In this document: in pieces, positions 1-11,060 of the stretch
Layout of the letters: every line of letters starts with the position of its first letter
Numbering within the stretch: the stretch's first letter is position 1
NCBI GenBank assembly: GCA_036897485.1
Contig: JAYMTF010001491.1
Span: 1-23,090 of the forward strand
DNA length: 23,090 nucleotides
From: Pelargonium nanum
Lineage: Eukaryota > Streptophyta > Magnoliopsida > Geraniales > Geraniaceae
Direction: 5' to 3'
The notes under the pieces: model-generated
Database searches by the model: none
The model's input: the letters and a program-made list of their open reading frames with translations, nothing else
What the model was told of the DNA's origin: nothing
Position numbers and translations under genes: made by a program

Positions 1-900
1 GTTTGAACACTAAAAATCGTAAATATAATTTTTATTCACTTAAATCGATAAATGTAAGTAAATATATTATAATATTGCAATATATCCATTTTTTACCCTA
101 AACATTTTCATTAGTTATACCAAATACATGTGAAAATACATGTAAATAAAATACATGTGTGAATCCTCCTCCTATTTTAATTTTCTCTTTTAAGAATGAA
201 TATATAACTCACATAAACTTAATTATATGAATTGACTCATTCTAATTTTACTCTTATGCAAACAGAAAGAGGCAAAACAAAAAAGTTTCTTACAAGAGCA
301 TGTTTAGGCCAAGTTTGGCTTCACTCATTGGATTGAAATATGTGAAACTCAATTTGAATCTCATCAACAGACAAATACATCTTGATGAGAACTCGTACTG
401 TTATGACAAACTAAAATAAATCAAATATGAAACATAAAAACTAAATTTAAATCCTTATTGATGTTGTTGGTCTTACTAACACTACTAAAAAAACTAGAAG
501 TAGTTGACACATCAAAGAAGACACCATATGAGAAAATAACAAAAGAAAAGCAAGCGACAATTCACTTTTAGCTTGCTTTTAAGTAACTTTTATAAAGATG
601 ATTTTTAAAGTAATTTTTTATAGACGACAAAAAAAGTATAAATATGATACATTTTCCTTGAGAATTTATCCTCATTTAGAATTTTATTTTCTAAATGATC
701 ATCTCTTTAGGAAATTATGATAAATATATTCAATTTTACGAAATTATGAAAAAAATGATCATGTGAATGAATTTCATTCTCATTCTCATAAAAAAAAAAA
801 AAATTAATCCAAACAGTGGCTAAGTTGTTTTAAATTTTAGCCAAACACCCCCTCGAGCTGATATCCACTCTACTCCCAAACGCACCTTAAAACTAAAATT
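1..900. other. AT-rich intergenic DNA upstream of TAF8
   Basis: No open frame of useful length and no recognisable protein motif was found on either strand. The stretch is rich in A and T with homopolymer runs, such as the A-run near 789-802. The segment from about 770 to 830 reads, on the minus strand, as GTTTGGATTA followed by GAATGAGAATG-type sequence. That resembles the ends of small non-autonomous DNA transposons, but I could not find a convincing partner end, so it is not called as an element. The last 100 bases should include proximal promoter for the downstream gene. Confidence 0.5.
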
Positions 901-910
901 CCTTCACCTC

Positions 911-918
911 TATAAATA
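911..918 (+). promoter_or_regulatory. TATA box of the TAF8 gene
   Basis: TATAAATA lies in a C-rich context (CCTCTATAAATAGCTCC), a good plant TATA box. Transcription would start roughly 30 bases downstream, near 940-950, where a pyrimidine-rich leader begins. Telo-box-like motifs follow: TAGGGTT near 1024, AAACCCT near 1043 and TTAGGGTTTA at 1141-1150. Such motifs are common in leaders of plant housekeeping and translation-related genes, which fits a TFIID subunit. Confidence 0.65.
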
Positions 919-944
919 GCTCCAATGAACGCCGATTTTATTTC

Positions 945-1770
945 TTTTTTTCCTTTACTCTCTGCACGCTCACTGCCCCATCGTCTCCAAGAGCTCGAGT
1001 TTACGTATCTGTCTCGATCCACTAGGGTTCTGCTAATACCTTAAACCCTGAACCCTCTTCACTTCAATCCAAATCCATCCAAAATCCCTAATTGCTTTCC
1101 AATTTCCAAATTCACCTTCTCGTATCGGTTTCTTCTGCTTTTAGGGTTTATTCATTCTTCCCTTTCTACACTCCATTTCTTGGCTTGCGTTAATTCCAAA
1201 TTTCAAATTCTCCGGTAAGATTTCGATTATTTCTGGGATTCTTTGGATTTTTTTTTTCTGATTTTCAAGGGTTTCTGGTTTTGCATTGGAAATTCGGGAT
1301 ACGGAACTGTAGGGTTTGTTGGGATCAAGAACTTGATATCTGAGTCTCTTTTGTTGCCTTTTATTTTTAGTGTATCATCCCCGATTCTTGCGTATTTTGT
1401 TTTAAATAAATGAAACAATTCAGTTTAGGTTGCTGATATCAAATTTGAATTTTTTTCTTCAAATTTCGTGATTGGGCATTGTTTGTTTCATTTTAAACTT
1501 CTTCTTCCCTGTCTATATTTTTCTTACAAATTGAGCTGGAAAAAGAAGCTTACTATATAACTTATAACTTATCTCAGTGCAGTAGCCAGTGGGAGTTTCT
1601 TTTCTTTTTATGGAAATTCTTCAAATAAAAGATTTTTCTTTCTTTTCTCTCCTTACATTTTCCCAGCAACCAATGATTCATGGGTGAACAATGCTAATTT
1701 TGAGGGATCTTTCACAAAGAATGGTGGTTTTGAATGTATTGCATTGGTTGAAGTATACGTGGTGTTGAAC
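945..1770 (+). other. TAF8 5' leader with one intron and three upstream ORFs
   Basis: The leader probably starts near 945. A strong donor (CCG|GTAAGA) ends leader exon 1 at 1214. A matching acceptor (TTTTCCCAG) at 1665-1666 follows a long T/C-rich tract, giving a leader intron at 1215-1666. The second leader exon holds three upstream ATGs. They open short frames at 1673-1687 (4 codons plus stop), 1680-1697 (5 codons plus stop) and 1691-1768 (25 codons plus stop). The last one stops two bases before the TAF8 ATG. Exact transcript ends are inferred, not observed. Confidence 0.6.
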
Positions 1771-2880
1771 ATGAACAATGGAGGCGTGCAGAGTTTAAGA
1801 GAGTGCGCACAACAGAATGCGAGGAGAAAATCAGGGCCTGATGATTATTCACATGCACTTGCTAAGATTGCAGTAGCACAAATATGTGAGAGTGAGGGGT
1901 TCCAGTCTTTTCAGCAGTCTGCTCTTGAGACACTGTCTGATGTTGCAGCTCAATACATCATTAGCATAGGAAAGGTTGCCCATTTTCATGCTAATTTAGC
2001 TGGTAGAACAGAGTGTGATGTGTTTGATATTATTCAAGGATTGGAAGATTTGGCTTCACCTCAGGGTTTTTTGGGTGCTTCAGATGTTGATCATTGTCTT
2101 GCAAGTTCTGGCACGATTCGGGAAATCATTCAGTATGTTGGGGAAGTTGGAAAGATACCATTTATGTATTCTATTCCTAAATTTCCAGTTGCTAAAGACC
2201 GAAAACCGACACCAAGCTTTTTGTCTCTTGGGGAAGAGCCTCCAGGTGATCATATACCTTCGTGGTTGCCTGCTTTTCCTGATGTTCAGACATACATGCA
2301 GTTGCCCAAGCAAAATGAAAGAGCAACTGAACTTCCCACTGAAAAGATTGAACAGGCAAGGCAGCACAGAAAGGCTGAGCGATCTTTGTTTAATTTGCAG
2401 CAGCAGACGGTTGCTTGCAATGGTTCAGAAGGACCTTTCTTGGATGCTACACATGCTGCCAAAGCAAGACGAGTCGCAGAAAGTAACCCATTTCTTGTTT
2501 CACCTTTTCAATTTGGGGAAAAGGAAGTGTCTCCTGTTGTTCCTCCAGCTAAGCTCTTAAATGAATCAGCTGAAGAAAATCCAATTGCTGAAAACCAAGG
2601 TGTGGATGGTCCTGTTTCTCTGCTGGAAACATTTTCTCCAGCTATTGAGTCCATGAAGACGAGTTCATCTGATTTTGACGGAAAGAAGGCTCTTTCGAAC
2701 CAAAGGCCTGCATTGAAATTCAAGATTGGGATTGGCAAAAAGACTTTAGGTGCCTCATTTTCTGGGATCCTTCAAAACAGGGTTTCCGAAGATAATGTTG
2801 AGAAGGATGAGAAGATAAGAAGGGCGGAAAAACTTCTGAAGGACTCTATGGAGAAACCAGAAGAACTGGCTCAGTTGTAA
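1771..2880 (+). CDS. TAF8: Transcription initiation factor TFIID subunit 8 (TAF8)
   Basis: A single coding exon of 369 aa, close to the usual length for plant TAF8. The protein is a histone-fold subunit of the general transcription factor TFIID, acting in the nucleus in RNA polymerase II preinitiation complexes. In other eukaryotes it pairs with TAF10. Residues about 25-97 form the histone-fold (Bromo_TP) domain: the AKIAVAQICESEGF start, then the conserved HANLAGRTECDVFDIIQGLE segment. Residues about 130-175 match the TAF8 C-terminal domain (FPV...R...P.F...GE.PPGDHIPSWLPAFPDV.TY). The remainder is low-complexity and charged; KFKIGIGKK near 316-324 is lysine-rich. The frame is open back to 1684, but there is no ATG there; the first in-frame ATG is 1771, and it precedes the histone fold. 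Upstream ORFs may dampen its translation. Identity is strongly supported by both domains. Confidence 0.93.
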   Translation: MNNGGVQSLRECAQQNARRKSGPDDYSHALAKIAVAQICESEGFQSFQQSALETLSDVAAQYIISIGKVAHFHANLAGRTECDVFDIIQGLEDLASPQGFLGASDVDHCLASSGTIREIIQYVGEVGKIPFMYSIPKFPVAKDRKPTPSFLSLGEEPPGDHIPSWLPAFPDVQTYMQLPKQNERATELPTEKIEQARQHRKAERSLFNLQQQTVACNGSEGPFLDATHAAKARRVAESNPFLVSPFQFGEKEVSPVVPPAKLLNESAEENPIAENQGVDGPVSLLETFSPAIESMKTSSSDFDGKKALSNQRPALKFKIGIGKKTLGASFSGILQNRVSEDNVEKDEKIRRAEKLLKDSMEKPEELAQL

Positions 2881-3250
2881 ACTAGGTTTGTTTGACTAGG
2901 AATTGTATACTTGGGTAGGGAACTAGCAGCAGAAGCTTGTTCCAGGGTAGTGAAAGTCAAGGGCATGTGTTGTCTACATAAACCTCTAGAGGGACTTGTT
3001 CCCACTTTAACAAGTATTGGAGGTATGTGCATGTTAGTTGCCATGATAGACGCTTGCCAGAGAACAATTCTTTCTAATCAATTGAAATTCTTGTTTCTTT
3101 GTTGTGAATTTATTATCTTATTTTTTTTATGCATAAATGAATGTACCACTTCTGGTTTGTTGTGAACTTTTCTTTCAATATGCAAAATAGCTATATAGTA
3201 TTAAATATATGAACAATACCATGATACATATACTCTCAATAAAAGAAGGG
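2881..3250 (+). other. TAF8 proximal 3' UTR
   Basis: Sequence after the TAF8 stop codon. A possible early poly(A) signal, AATAAA, lies at 3238-3243, which would give a 3' UTR of roughly 380 bases. A strong 5' splice site (GAG|GTATGT, GT at 3023-3024) lies 142 bases past the stop, so a spliced form of the 3' UTR is also possible. No protein-like ORF is present. Confidence 0.5.
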
Positions 3251-5990
3251 CACCTCATAGTGCATGTTTTTTGGTACAAAAATTTCTACCCGGCAAGTTT
3301 GAAAAATAGTGTTTGAGTTTGTTTAGGGGTAGCTTTAGTTTAATAAGAATGTAACTGCTGGTTGGATTCAGTAAGATAACTGATTGTAGTTTACTGTCAT
3401 GCTAGGGGGGCATTTAATTTTTACTTTTTTGCTACTTCAAAAAAGTATTATGTTTTAGTTACTTAAAAGTTCATAGGCTTTAAACCAATCAAAAATTTGG
3501 TTGGAAAATAGAATTGGTTTCAGTTGCCAAATTTTTCCAGTATCATCTTGTATGTAATCCTACTGATTGCGAGCTAAGTAAACATTTATTAAAATAATAG
3601 AAAGTGTTCTTCAATTGTACTAACTGATCAATGAACCTTCTCTTTAACTTGGATTAGTTCTTGCATTAGCAGCAAGAGTGAAGAGCTCAATAAAAAAAAT
3701 ATACCCAGATATATGGGGAAAGACGTTTTAACTGAGCAACTGCCTTTCAAGCAAAAAAGAAAAAGGTAATTCTTTTGGGCTGATGGTACACAATTTTAAT
3801 TTATTCTATCCTCATTTTATCCTTTCAATTTTATAGTAATATTTCTCTTATAATTAATTGCAACAGTATAGTTATTGTGATTGTTCTTGTGTTAGCTAAC
3901 GAAGACAGAGATGGACCATATAAATCCTCTTGAAATTGACATTTGATATTCATTCGTTACTTGCATATTACTACTTCAGTAGTTGCAGTGTTCAACCATC
4001 CACTCAAAGCGCTTTATCCTGAAAAATTGTTGCTTCCGCAAGTGGTCACTGCCACTATTCTCCATGTCCTACGTGGTTTGTTCAGCAATTACGAGGCTCA
4101 ATGTGCTGTTAATTTGGACTAGGATCCCTATAGGGGGTATTTCCCTCTCAAGTTCCAAATTCAATTTATTGAGAGGAACATTCATCATTGAGAGGGCCTA
4201 TGATATTCTTATCACTCCTAGTTTTATCTGCAATTGGTTATCTCACTTGTTCAGTGGGTATGAAAGATTTGCGTATACAATTTGGGATCAAATTGTGGTT
4301 GCAAGAAATTTAATGACAGTTCTCTGCTCTAATCTTCTCCGTGGAGATAAAATGTGTATTTGTTTGACATTTGTTCTGCTCTTGTCTTTGATGGGAAAGA
4401 TGAGGATTCTTCATTACTTTTGGTTTGTGAGTGTGTCTGTCTGATACTTGAGAGTGGCTTTTCCACTGCCTAAGTATTGTTTCCCTGCTAATCCATCTAG
4501 AAAATGAGGCAGTGAAAAGTTGCAGCCTGTTTCTGCACCATTTAATATTATGTCTTCGAGGGCTGCAATCCATTTATGTGATGTTAGTTAACCTTGGCAT
4601 AGGGTGTCTGCATGAGTTAGTTATGTTCATGGCTTGAAAAAGTGTATGAATTTATCAACAATTATTGTTTCTTTTTGTCTTTGTCATCTTTTCCAATTTG
4701 TTTCTGTTCTTTTATCAAATGAAAAAATGATTGTGAGTTGTATCTTTAAAATGGTTGGGGTCAAATTTGCATGTTTTTTTCTTCGGTTTGGAATGCAGCT
4801 TTCTTGTAGATCTACATGTGTTGCATGTGGGTGAAAATGAAAAAGAATTTCTAATGCTAGAATATTGGCTCTTTTTTAAATTCTGCCTCTCTGCATTCTT
4901 CCCCTCTCCCCTTTTTCTTCTTCTTTTTTTTTTTTTGGCAGGGAAATAAGAGTTACAAGATGTGATCAACGCTGGGGGAAACCTAGTAGCATCAACAAAC
5001 ATTTTTCTGGTAAGTATTCCAACAAATATGCATCTTATAACTCCAATGTTTTCTTAGCTGTCCTTCCAAGATATGATTTGATCAGCAGGATGGTAAATCA
5101 AAAGGGCATGTCCTCAATGTTGATATGCTTGAAGTGATTCTAGGAGTTCTCTCATTATTTGACTTATGTATGCTAAGGAGAATTTCCTTGATTAGGAGTG
5201 AACTAATTAATAAATATTAGTATACTTTTATTTCATGAAAAAAGTTCTCAATTGTTTGACGATTTTGTCACTTTGTACTAAAATACGTGAGAAAAGCTTG
5301 TTGTCCACCTAGAAAATTGTTGAAGTTAGAATTCTCATTCTAAATTCCCCGAGTTCATGTACCTGACATTTGTTAGAAGACAAACATGCAATTCTTGTCC
5401 AGGGAAATATTTTATTTATGTATTTGTCGAGGATAGACTTCAAGATGAAAAAAATGGAAATAGAATTACATTTAAGATGTTAGAAAGATGTCATTGGAGT
5501 TTTGCATACTAGAGATTATGCAAATAAACTATGCAGTATCATGTCAGTAGCTGTCTTATATTTTGGTTACCATGCCTAATTAAGCTATTGAATGTCATTT
5601 GCATATACCCCATGAAATGGTGATGTGTGACATGTTGCTGGCGATATAATATTAACTGTAAAAGGAATAGTATATATATAATTTGTTGTTTTTAGTCAGA
5701 ATATTTCATTGTGTTCCATATCCCTTGCAGAATGTCAATAAAGTGCAGGTCGTATGAACCCTTTTAAAGGTCAGGATTGTGATTAATGAGTGGTGAGTAC
5801 TCATATATACATGGACTGCTATATACATTAGGTCTCTAGGATGCACTTACAATCTAGCTAACTATCTGAATCATCAACCAGTACTTATCATGATCCTACA
5901 CGAAAAAGAAAGTATAGCCAAATAGAAACCCCCAATTCTGGCGTCGTAAAAAAGACAGGAAAGTGACTGATACACTTTTATCTACAATTG
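3251..5990 (+). ncRNA. Possible spliced 3' UTR or non-coding transcript exons between TAF8 and LONGIFOLIA
   Basis: No credible coding gene is present, but several well-formed splice sites line up on the plus strand. An acceptor TTAGCAG and donor AAG|GTAATT bound a 93-base candidate exon at 3673-3765. A very long pyrimidine tract ending in TTGGCAG, then donor CTG|GTAAGT, bound a 68-base candidate exon at 4942-5009. An acceptor CCCTTGCAG at 5722-5730 opens a last candidate exon from 5731, with AATAAA at 5737-5742. With the donor at 3023 these could form introns in the TAF8 3' UTR or a separate long non-coding RNA. This is inference from splice consensus only; chance sites cannot be excluded. 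Confidence 0.35.
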
Positions 5991-5992
5991 CA

Positions 5993-8900
5993 CTACTTGG
6001 AAAACAGTTGCCTGCAATATCCACCAGAGCGAGTTTGTAGACCAGCTGTTTCACCATTTACAATCTCGCTAATTAAGTCTTTAAAGATTAATCTTTCAAT
6101 GTCTAATACTAGCCCAGAAATCTCGCCTGTAGAAGACCAATTTGTTGATTGATGCATCAAATCTCCCCATGAGATGCTTGGCAAACTGTCATCCTCATCT
6201 TCTGAGCTGCAACTTGATTTGTTAGCTTGTAGTTGATCTATCTCTGAAAATAATTCTCTCAAGAGCTGTTGACCTGTGAGTCTTCCTCCTGCCAGCTTAT
6301 TTGGTGAAAAACACTGTTTAGAATCACCCTCTGATACTAACTTGTGCCCTAGAATTTCATTAACAACATCAAATATGAGCTTTCTTTGGGTTCTCTCAAC
6401 TGCTTTTTGGTGGGAAGTATTTCTGCTCATGTTGTCGTCATCTGAGAGCGCCATGTTGGTCATGGTGCGTTCCACTGCGAGGAATGTCTTAGGGTTGATT
6501 GGGTGGCCTGATGAATGGAATGGGATGGATGTCATGACAGAGTCAAGATCTCTTAGGAGACCTGATGCTAACAATATTTTGGAGATGTATCTGTGGTCCT
6601 GATTTGAATCTTCACATAGGACTGTGATGTAGTTGATAATGGATTCATCTTGTCCAAGACTGGAAACCAAATGCTGAATATTTTCTGATTTGTTATGATC
6701 ACTCTCAGACCTCAGATTGGGTGTTTTGATTTGCAGCTGATGATTCAAGTCTACAGTCCACTGTACTTCATCAGAATTTAGAACCTCATCATCTGCAGGA
6801 TGCCAAAATAGACCCCAATTTGGTAAAAAAAAAAGTATTTATCTTCCTATGAAAACAACTCTAAGAATAGTCTGCATGGTTGATGGCCTACTGATCTAAA
6901 ATGTCTAAATACATTAAATTACAACTCTACTTGTTTTCTCATGTTGTGACATGAGAAACAAAATCCGTGTTAGCAGATCTTCTGATATCAAGTTCTGATC
7001 GGGCTAAACACTAAAGTTATATCAATCTGTGATCAGGTGAAACACCAAGGAGAGAATGGGTGGTACCTCCCCCTTGAGGTGAAAGGTACATAGTTTGGGT
7101 TGCATCCCCCATTTCAGGTTGAGTGATCCAAAGGGACTTGGATACCTCGCTAGCAAAACAGAGATTATGAACAGCAAATATTCTTAAAGTTGCTGTAGAT
7201 TTGAGCTACTATCTTGAAGCTTTTTTTTTTCTTTTTTCTTTTTCTATTGGTGTTTGTGATACAATGAATTCAGTAACTTTTAAACTTGGTTTCACTGTAA
7301 TTCTGTTCAGTACTGGAAATTGGATCAGTTTATAGGATTCCTATGCAATAAATGTAAGATGTAAAGTTCAAGAGACCTTACCTCTGAAAGTATTTGTTAT
7401 TTTCTTTACAGGAGATGGTGATTCATCTCTGTAGAATGTAGCATCGAGAACAGAGATAGGGCTTGGTTGTTCTGAAGTGCCAAGTGCAGGTTCTGCCACA
7501 CCTCTGTCAATCATGAACTTCACCTCTAGATTCTGAACGAGAGTAAAAGAAGTGTGTTAGGGAAACAGTTATATATGATTATAATATGGTGAATAAGAGC
7601 AAGAACTCTCACCTTCTGTGTCTGGCTGTAGTACTGGAAGAATGTACTGTTGTTTTGGTCAGATCCATTGGTGCTTGTCGCATCTGTTTCAATATGTGAG
7701 GCTGAGCTAGTGCTGCTCTCAGATTGCTGAGAAATGGCATTGCCATGGTTCCTCAAATCACTCGTGTTGCTACCGGTTTTCTTGAACTGGTTGTCGTTTT
7801 GCTGTGAATTGGCGAACTTTGGTTTCAGTTTTCTTCCAGGGGATCCTGATTCTATTGGTTGCCTACCAAGTTGCCTTCTGGTCCTACTAGAATCTGATGG
7901 CGAGGTAGTACTTGTGCAAGATTGCTTCTGAAGCCCACTTTTCTTCTGCTGCAAACTTGGGCTCACAGTTCCTGAGCTGGTGGTGCTTTCCCCTGTTACG
8001 TGTCTGGCCACTTTCAAAGTTTGCATCGATCTTGAAGTTCGTACTCTTGTATTCATATCCATGGAATGGATGCTGCAACTGGAAGGATCCCTGAATGCAC
8101 TGCCTCTTTGAGTTGGATGCCTGTCAACTGATCCCTTTCTGGTATCTGTACAAGTCTGGAACTTGTGGTCTCCTGATACACTGTCTGTTGAGGTCATTAA
8201 TACAGCAGTATTATTTCCTCTCTCAATCAGTGGACCTGGTTTCATGATTACGATTGGTGATCTAGAACTCCTTGGAGAACTATTTCCCTTGATTACGGCA
8301 GAATTTGAGCGCTGCAGGATTCTCTGGTTTGATAATTTGAAGCTCTGATCAAGACTGCTGTTATGGCCGGTCTGAGATGCTAGGTTCAAGGCCTGATTAT
8401 CTTTCCTTGTCTCTGACATCTCTTTAGTCTTATGCATCGCTTCAAGTATCCTTTTCAGTGCTCTAAGATCCTTTCCAGATTTTTTGAACTCAATATCTGC
8501 CAACCTCTTCTCAATCTCACCGTAAACAGAAGCAGGGGAGTTTAGGGATTTTGTATTAGCTTCCTGATGCTTGTGAACTGATACTTGAGAGCCTCGCCTT
8601 CCATCTATCTGCTTCCACGGAGCTGGTTCTATTGGAAACTTTGGACTTGAGGTGGACTTGGTGACTGAATCAGCATTTCTCATCCGGGGCGAGATGGAAT
8701 CCTTATGAGAATTTTGCTGGAACCTTAGCATGTGATTCTTGTTTTCATCCAATGATCTGGAAATGCTCTGAACTTTTTCTGTGCAGGTTTTAGTCATCCT
8801 TGTTTGATTCTCGTTGGTTGATGCGTCACCTGGAAAAGCTTCAAGTCCCATTAGTTTCGCTACAACACTGGATGATCGTTTATGATTTCCCAGTTCTTGT

Positions 8901-10470
8901 TGCGAGTTTGGGGTTTTGCAAGAGTTCCTGTTTTCCATGTGCAGATCCTGCACAAAATAATTGGATTTCATTTCGCTGGTAGTAGCTCTTACGGTGCTCT
9001 GTCTGCTGTCTAATGATAGCCTTGGAAGCTCCTTGATCCTTAAGGATTTGAACGTATCTCGCGACTCCCTTCCATCAAAGGAGAACCGAGGAGCATCTCT
9101 ATTCAAAAGCCGAGAACCATCCCGAGGAGGATCCGCTGTTGTCAAAAGCCTAGATCGATCCCTCTCTTCCTTGGAATTCCAAGTTGCTTGCCGAGGCGTT
9201 GCAGCACTTTGAAATGATTCACCGAGGCCTGAGTGTCTGTGCTTGACAGATGTTGGCAGTTGAGAAGGCCTTGGTGAATCTATGTGTTTGAACATGTGGC
9301 CTTTCACCTCTTCTTTAGTTACTGTTGCGACTGATAGAGCACGAGCTTCTCTGTAGACTGAGTCTTTGACGATATCCCGGAGATCAAGGGGCTGAGTCTT
9401 TGATCGGACAGAGGTGTTTGGTTGGTTCATGAGGCATTCAGGAGAGGTGTTTTCAGGAAATTTGTTTTGACCATAGGAAGTTGGTTCTAGCTGAGTTATT
9501 CTGTTGCACTCAAGAGATGAGAAACTAGAAGAGCAAGAGGAAGATGAAAAGGAGGTTCTGGATGACTCAGTGGAGACTCTTTGCTTCTCTTTTGCCACCT
9601 TCTTTACACTTGTTTCCTGCAACAATAGTAAGTAGCATGTTCTTTAATGTTTCTGCTAAAATGCATCATTTTGTGAAGTTATTAGAAAAGATTAATTTCT
9701 TACTGTAGATTTCTCTGATGCACTGCTGTGTTCTACACCATGGTTGCTACTTTGGCCTACAGAAAGTTCAATTTAGTTAGATGTTGATTCTAGCTACAAA
9801 TAAAAACGAAAATCACATAGGAAAATTAAACTATAAAACTAAGATTTTAGCTAACAAGCTATGTAGATAGTCTGTGTATCAATTCTGCAGAAGATTGTGA
9901 AATACTGTAATTATCATGTTGAGATACAAATTTATAATTCATGCACAACACTAACTCTCGTATGAAACTAAGAACACATGTAAGAGTGAAGGTAGGATTA
10001 TAATTGTGTGATAGATACAATTCTTTTAAACTTGTACCAACATAAAAAAAAAACTGTGTTGTTCGTTGGGATATGCAATTGCATTCTTGTACCTATATAC
10101 AGTAGTTAATAGGACAATTCTGTTACAGAGCAAGTGAAACTTAAAACTTAAGTAAACAAACTTGTACCTAATAGCGGTGGCCATGGAAAATTCTTATAGA
10201 ATAGAATTGATTAGATGCTAAACATTATCAAGAACTGAGAGCTATATCCAAATCAAGTATTTGATGTTTGCATTATTGAAATTGAATTTTGCAAGGGATG
10301 GAATGGAACGGCGTACCTGGAATTGGAGGGAGCATCTTGGGGCACTTGACACGTCGACTGTTAAGGAAATGATGGCGGTCAAAAATCTGAAAGAAGCCAT
10401 TCATGCAGCCAATCTGCTTGTGAAGACCTGGGTTTTCGTCTGTTAACGTGTATAGAAGTTTAGCAGACAT
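5993..10470 (-). CDS. LNG1: LONGIFOLIA-type protein (TRM family, DUF4378), five coding exons
   Basis: Coding exons on the minus strand are 10470-10317, 9756-9704, 9616-7613, 7532-7382 and 6792-5993. They total 3162 nt and 1053 aa, all with GT-AG introns and consistent phases (1, 0, 0, 1). The start is the ATG opening MSAKLLYTLTDENPGLHKQ, the typical LONGIFOLIA N-terminus, followed by IGCMNGFFQIFDRHH. Further family blocks are a serine-rich stretch near 90-105, DLRDIVKDSVYREARALSV near 147-165, the VVAKLMGLEAFP motif near 320-331, SVYGEIEKRLADIEFKKSG near 433-451, SPIVIMKPGPL near 521-531, EQPSPISVLDATFYRDESP near 758-776, and a C-terminal DUF4378 domain from about 853 to the end. LONGIFOLIA1/2 (TRM2/TRM1) bind microtubules and promote longitudinal cell elongation in Arabidopsis. 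Which LNG paralogue this is cannot be decided. The protein is longer than the Arabidopsis ones, with no sign of damage. Confidence 0.9.
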
Positions 10471-11056
10471 GTTCACCTCCTCACTTAAAACTCCCTGAGC
10501 TGCTGCTGATCCCTCTTAACTAGTACAAAATAATTACAAATTGAGAGAATGTGGAGAAAAAGAAGTTATCAAACTACTGAACCAAGGGGATTTTGGGACA
10601 CTTCTTCTAGTTAGGGGTCAGACACAGAGCAGAGCAGAGCAGGATCCTAAGAGATTCAATTCTGGTTTCAAGTGTGGATTCTTTGGTTACAGAGTATTTG
10701 TCTGGAAAAAAGAGGAGAATGTAGGAGCAGATTTAATGAGAGAAATAAGAAGACAGGAAATCCAATATTATTTCTGATCTAATCCATTTGCAATAAAATA
10801 CACATTCTCTTGGGTTTTGCAGAAGAAGGCAGACAATATGTTCTGTGAAACCAAAAGGAAACAGAAAAGAAAAATGGAAGGGGACCCAATACCAATACCC
10901 AACAGTTAACCACTAGCCCCCACCTTACAAGGACTATCAATGCAATGCTGCAGGAAGTTCTGCAAACCCAAGAAGAGATGTTTTTTGGGTTCCTCTCAGA
11001 CCAAAAGAATAATTTTCTTTTGGCTCTCTCAAGAAGTGGCAGCTAAAGGCTATATA
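10471..11056 (-). promoter_or_regulatory. LONGIFOLIA 5' leader and candidate TATA box
   Basis: Reading the minus strand, a TATATA core (11051-11056, within GCTATATAGCC) would place the transcription start near 11020. That leaves a leader of about 550 bases before the ATG at 10470. The leader is rich in pyrimidines on this strand. It contains one clear short upstream ORF (ATG at 10805, stop ending at 10779, 8 codons). No intron is obvious inside it. Promoter and start site are inferred from motif and spacing alone. Confidence 0.45.
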
Positions 11057-11060
11057 GCTG

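Noticed and set aside
301-860. Possible 550-bp MITE with TTTGGCT/AGCCAAA ends
   Set aside because: Only 7-9 bases at the ends are complementary, the next bases do not pair, and no target-site duplication is visible.
1684-1770. N-terminal extension of TAF8 by 29 residues
   Set aside because: The extended frame begins with GTG, has no in-frame ATG before 1771, and the extra residues do not resemble TAF8 N-termini. They overlap the upstream ORFs.
2015-2560. 181-codon plus-strand frame inside TAF8
   Set aside because: It is a shadow in another frame of the TAF8 exon, which has clear histone-fold and TAF8 C-terminal similarity in its own frame.
3983-4444. 153-codon open frame on the plus strand behind TAF8
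   Set aside because: It opens with TTG rather than ATG, is rich in aromatic and cysteine residues as chance AT-rich frames are, and matches no domain I recognise. It lies inside the proposed intron 3766-4941.
7127-7136. TCCAAAGGGA, matching the start of miR393
   Set aside because: Only about ten bases match and the rest diverges. No complementary arm was found nearby to form a precursor hairpin.
8961-9212. Plus-strand open frames antisense to the large LONGIFOLIA exon
   Set aside because: Several frames of 60-80 codons oppose this exon, but none carries a known motif, and the minus-strand frame is continuous and family-like throughout.
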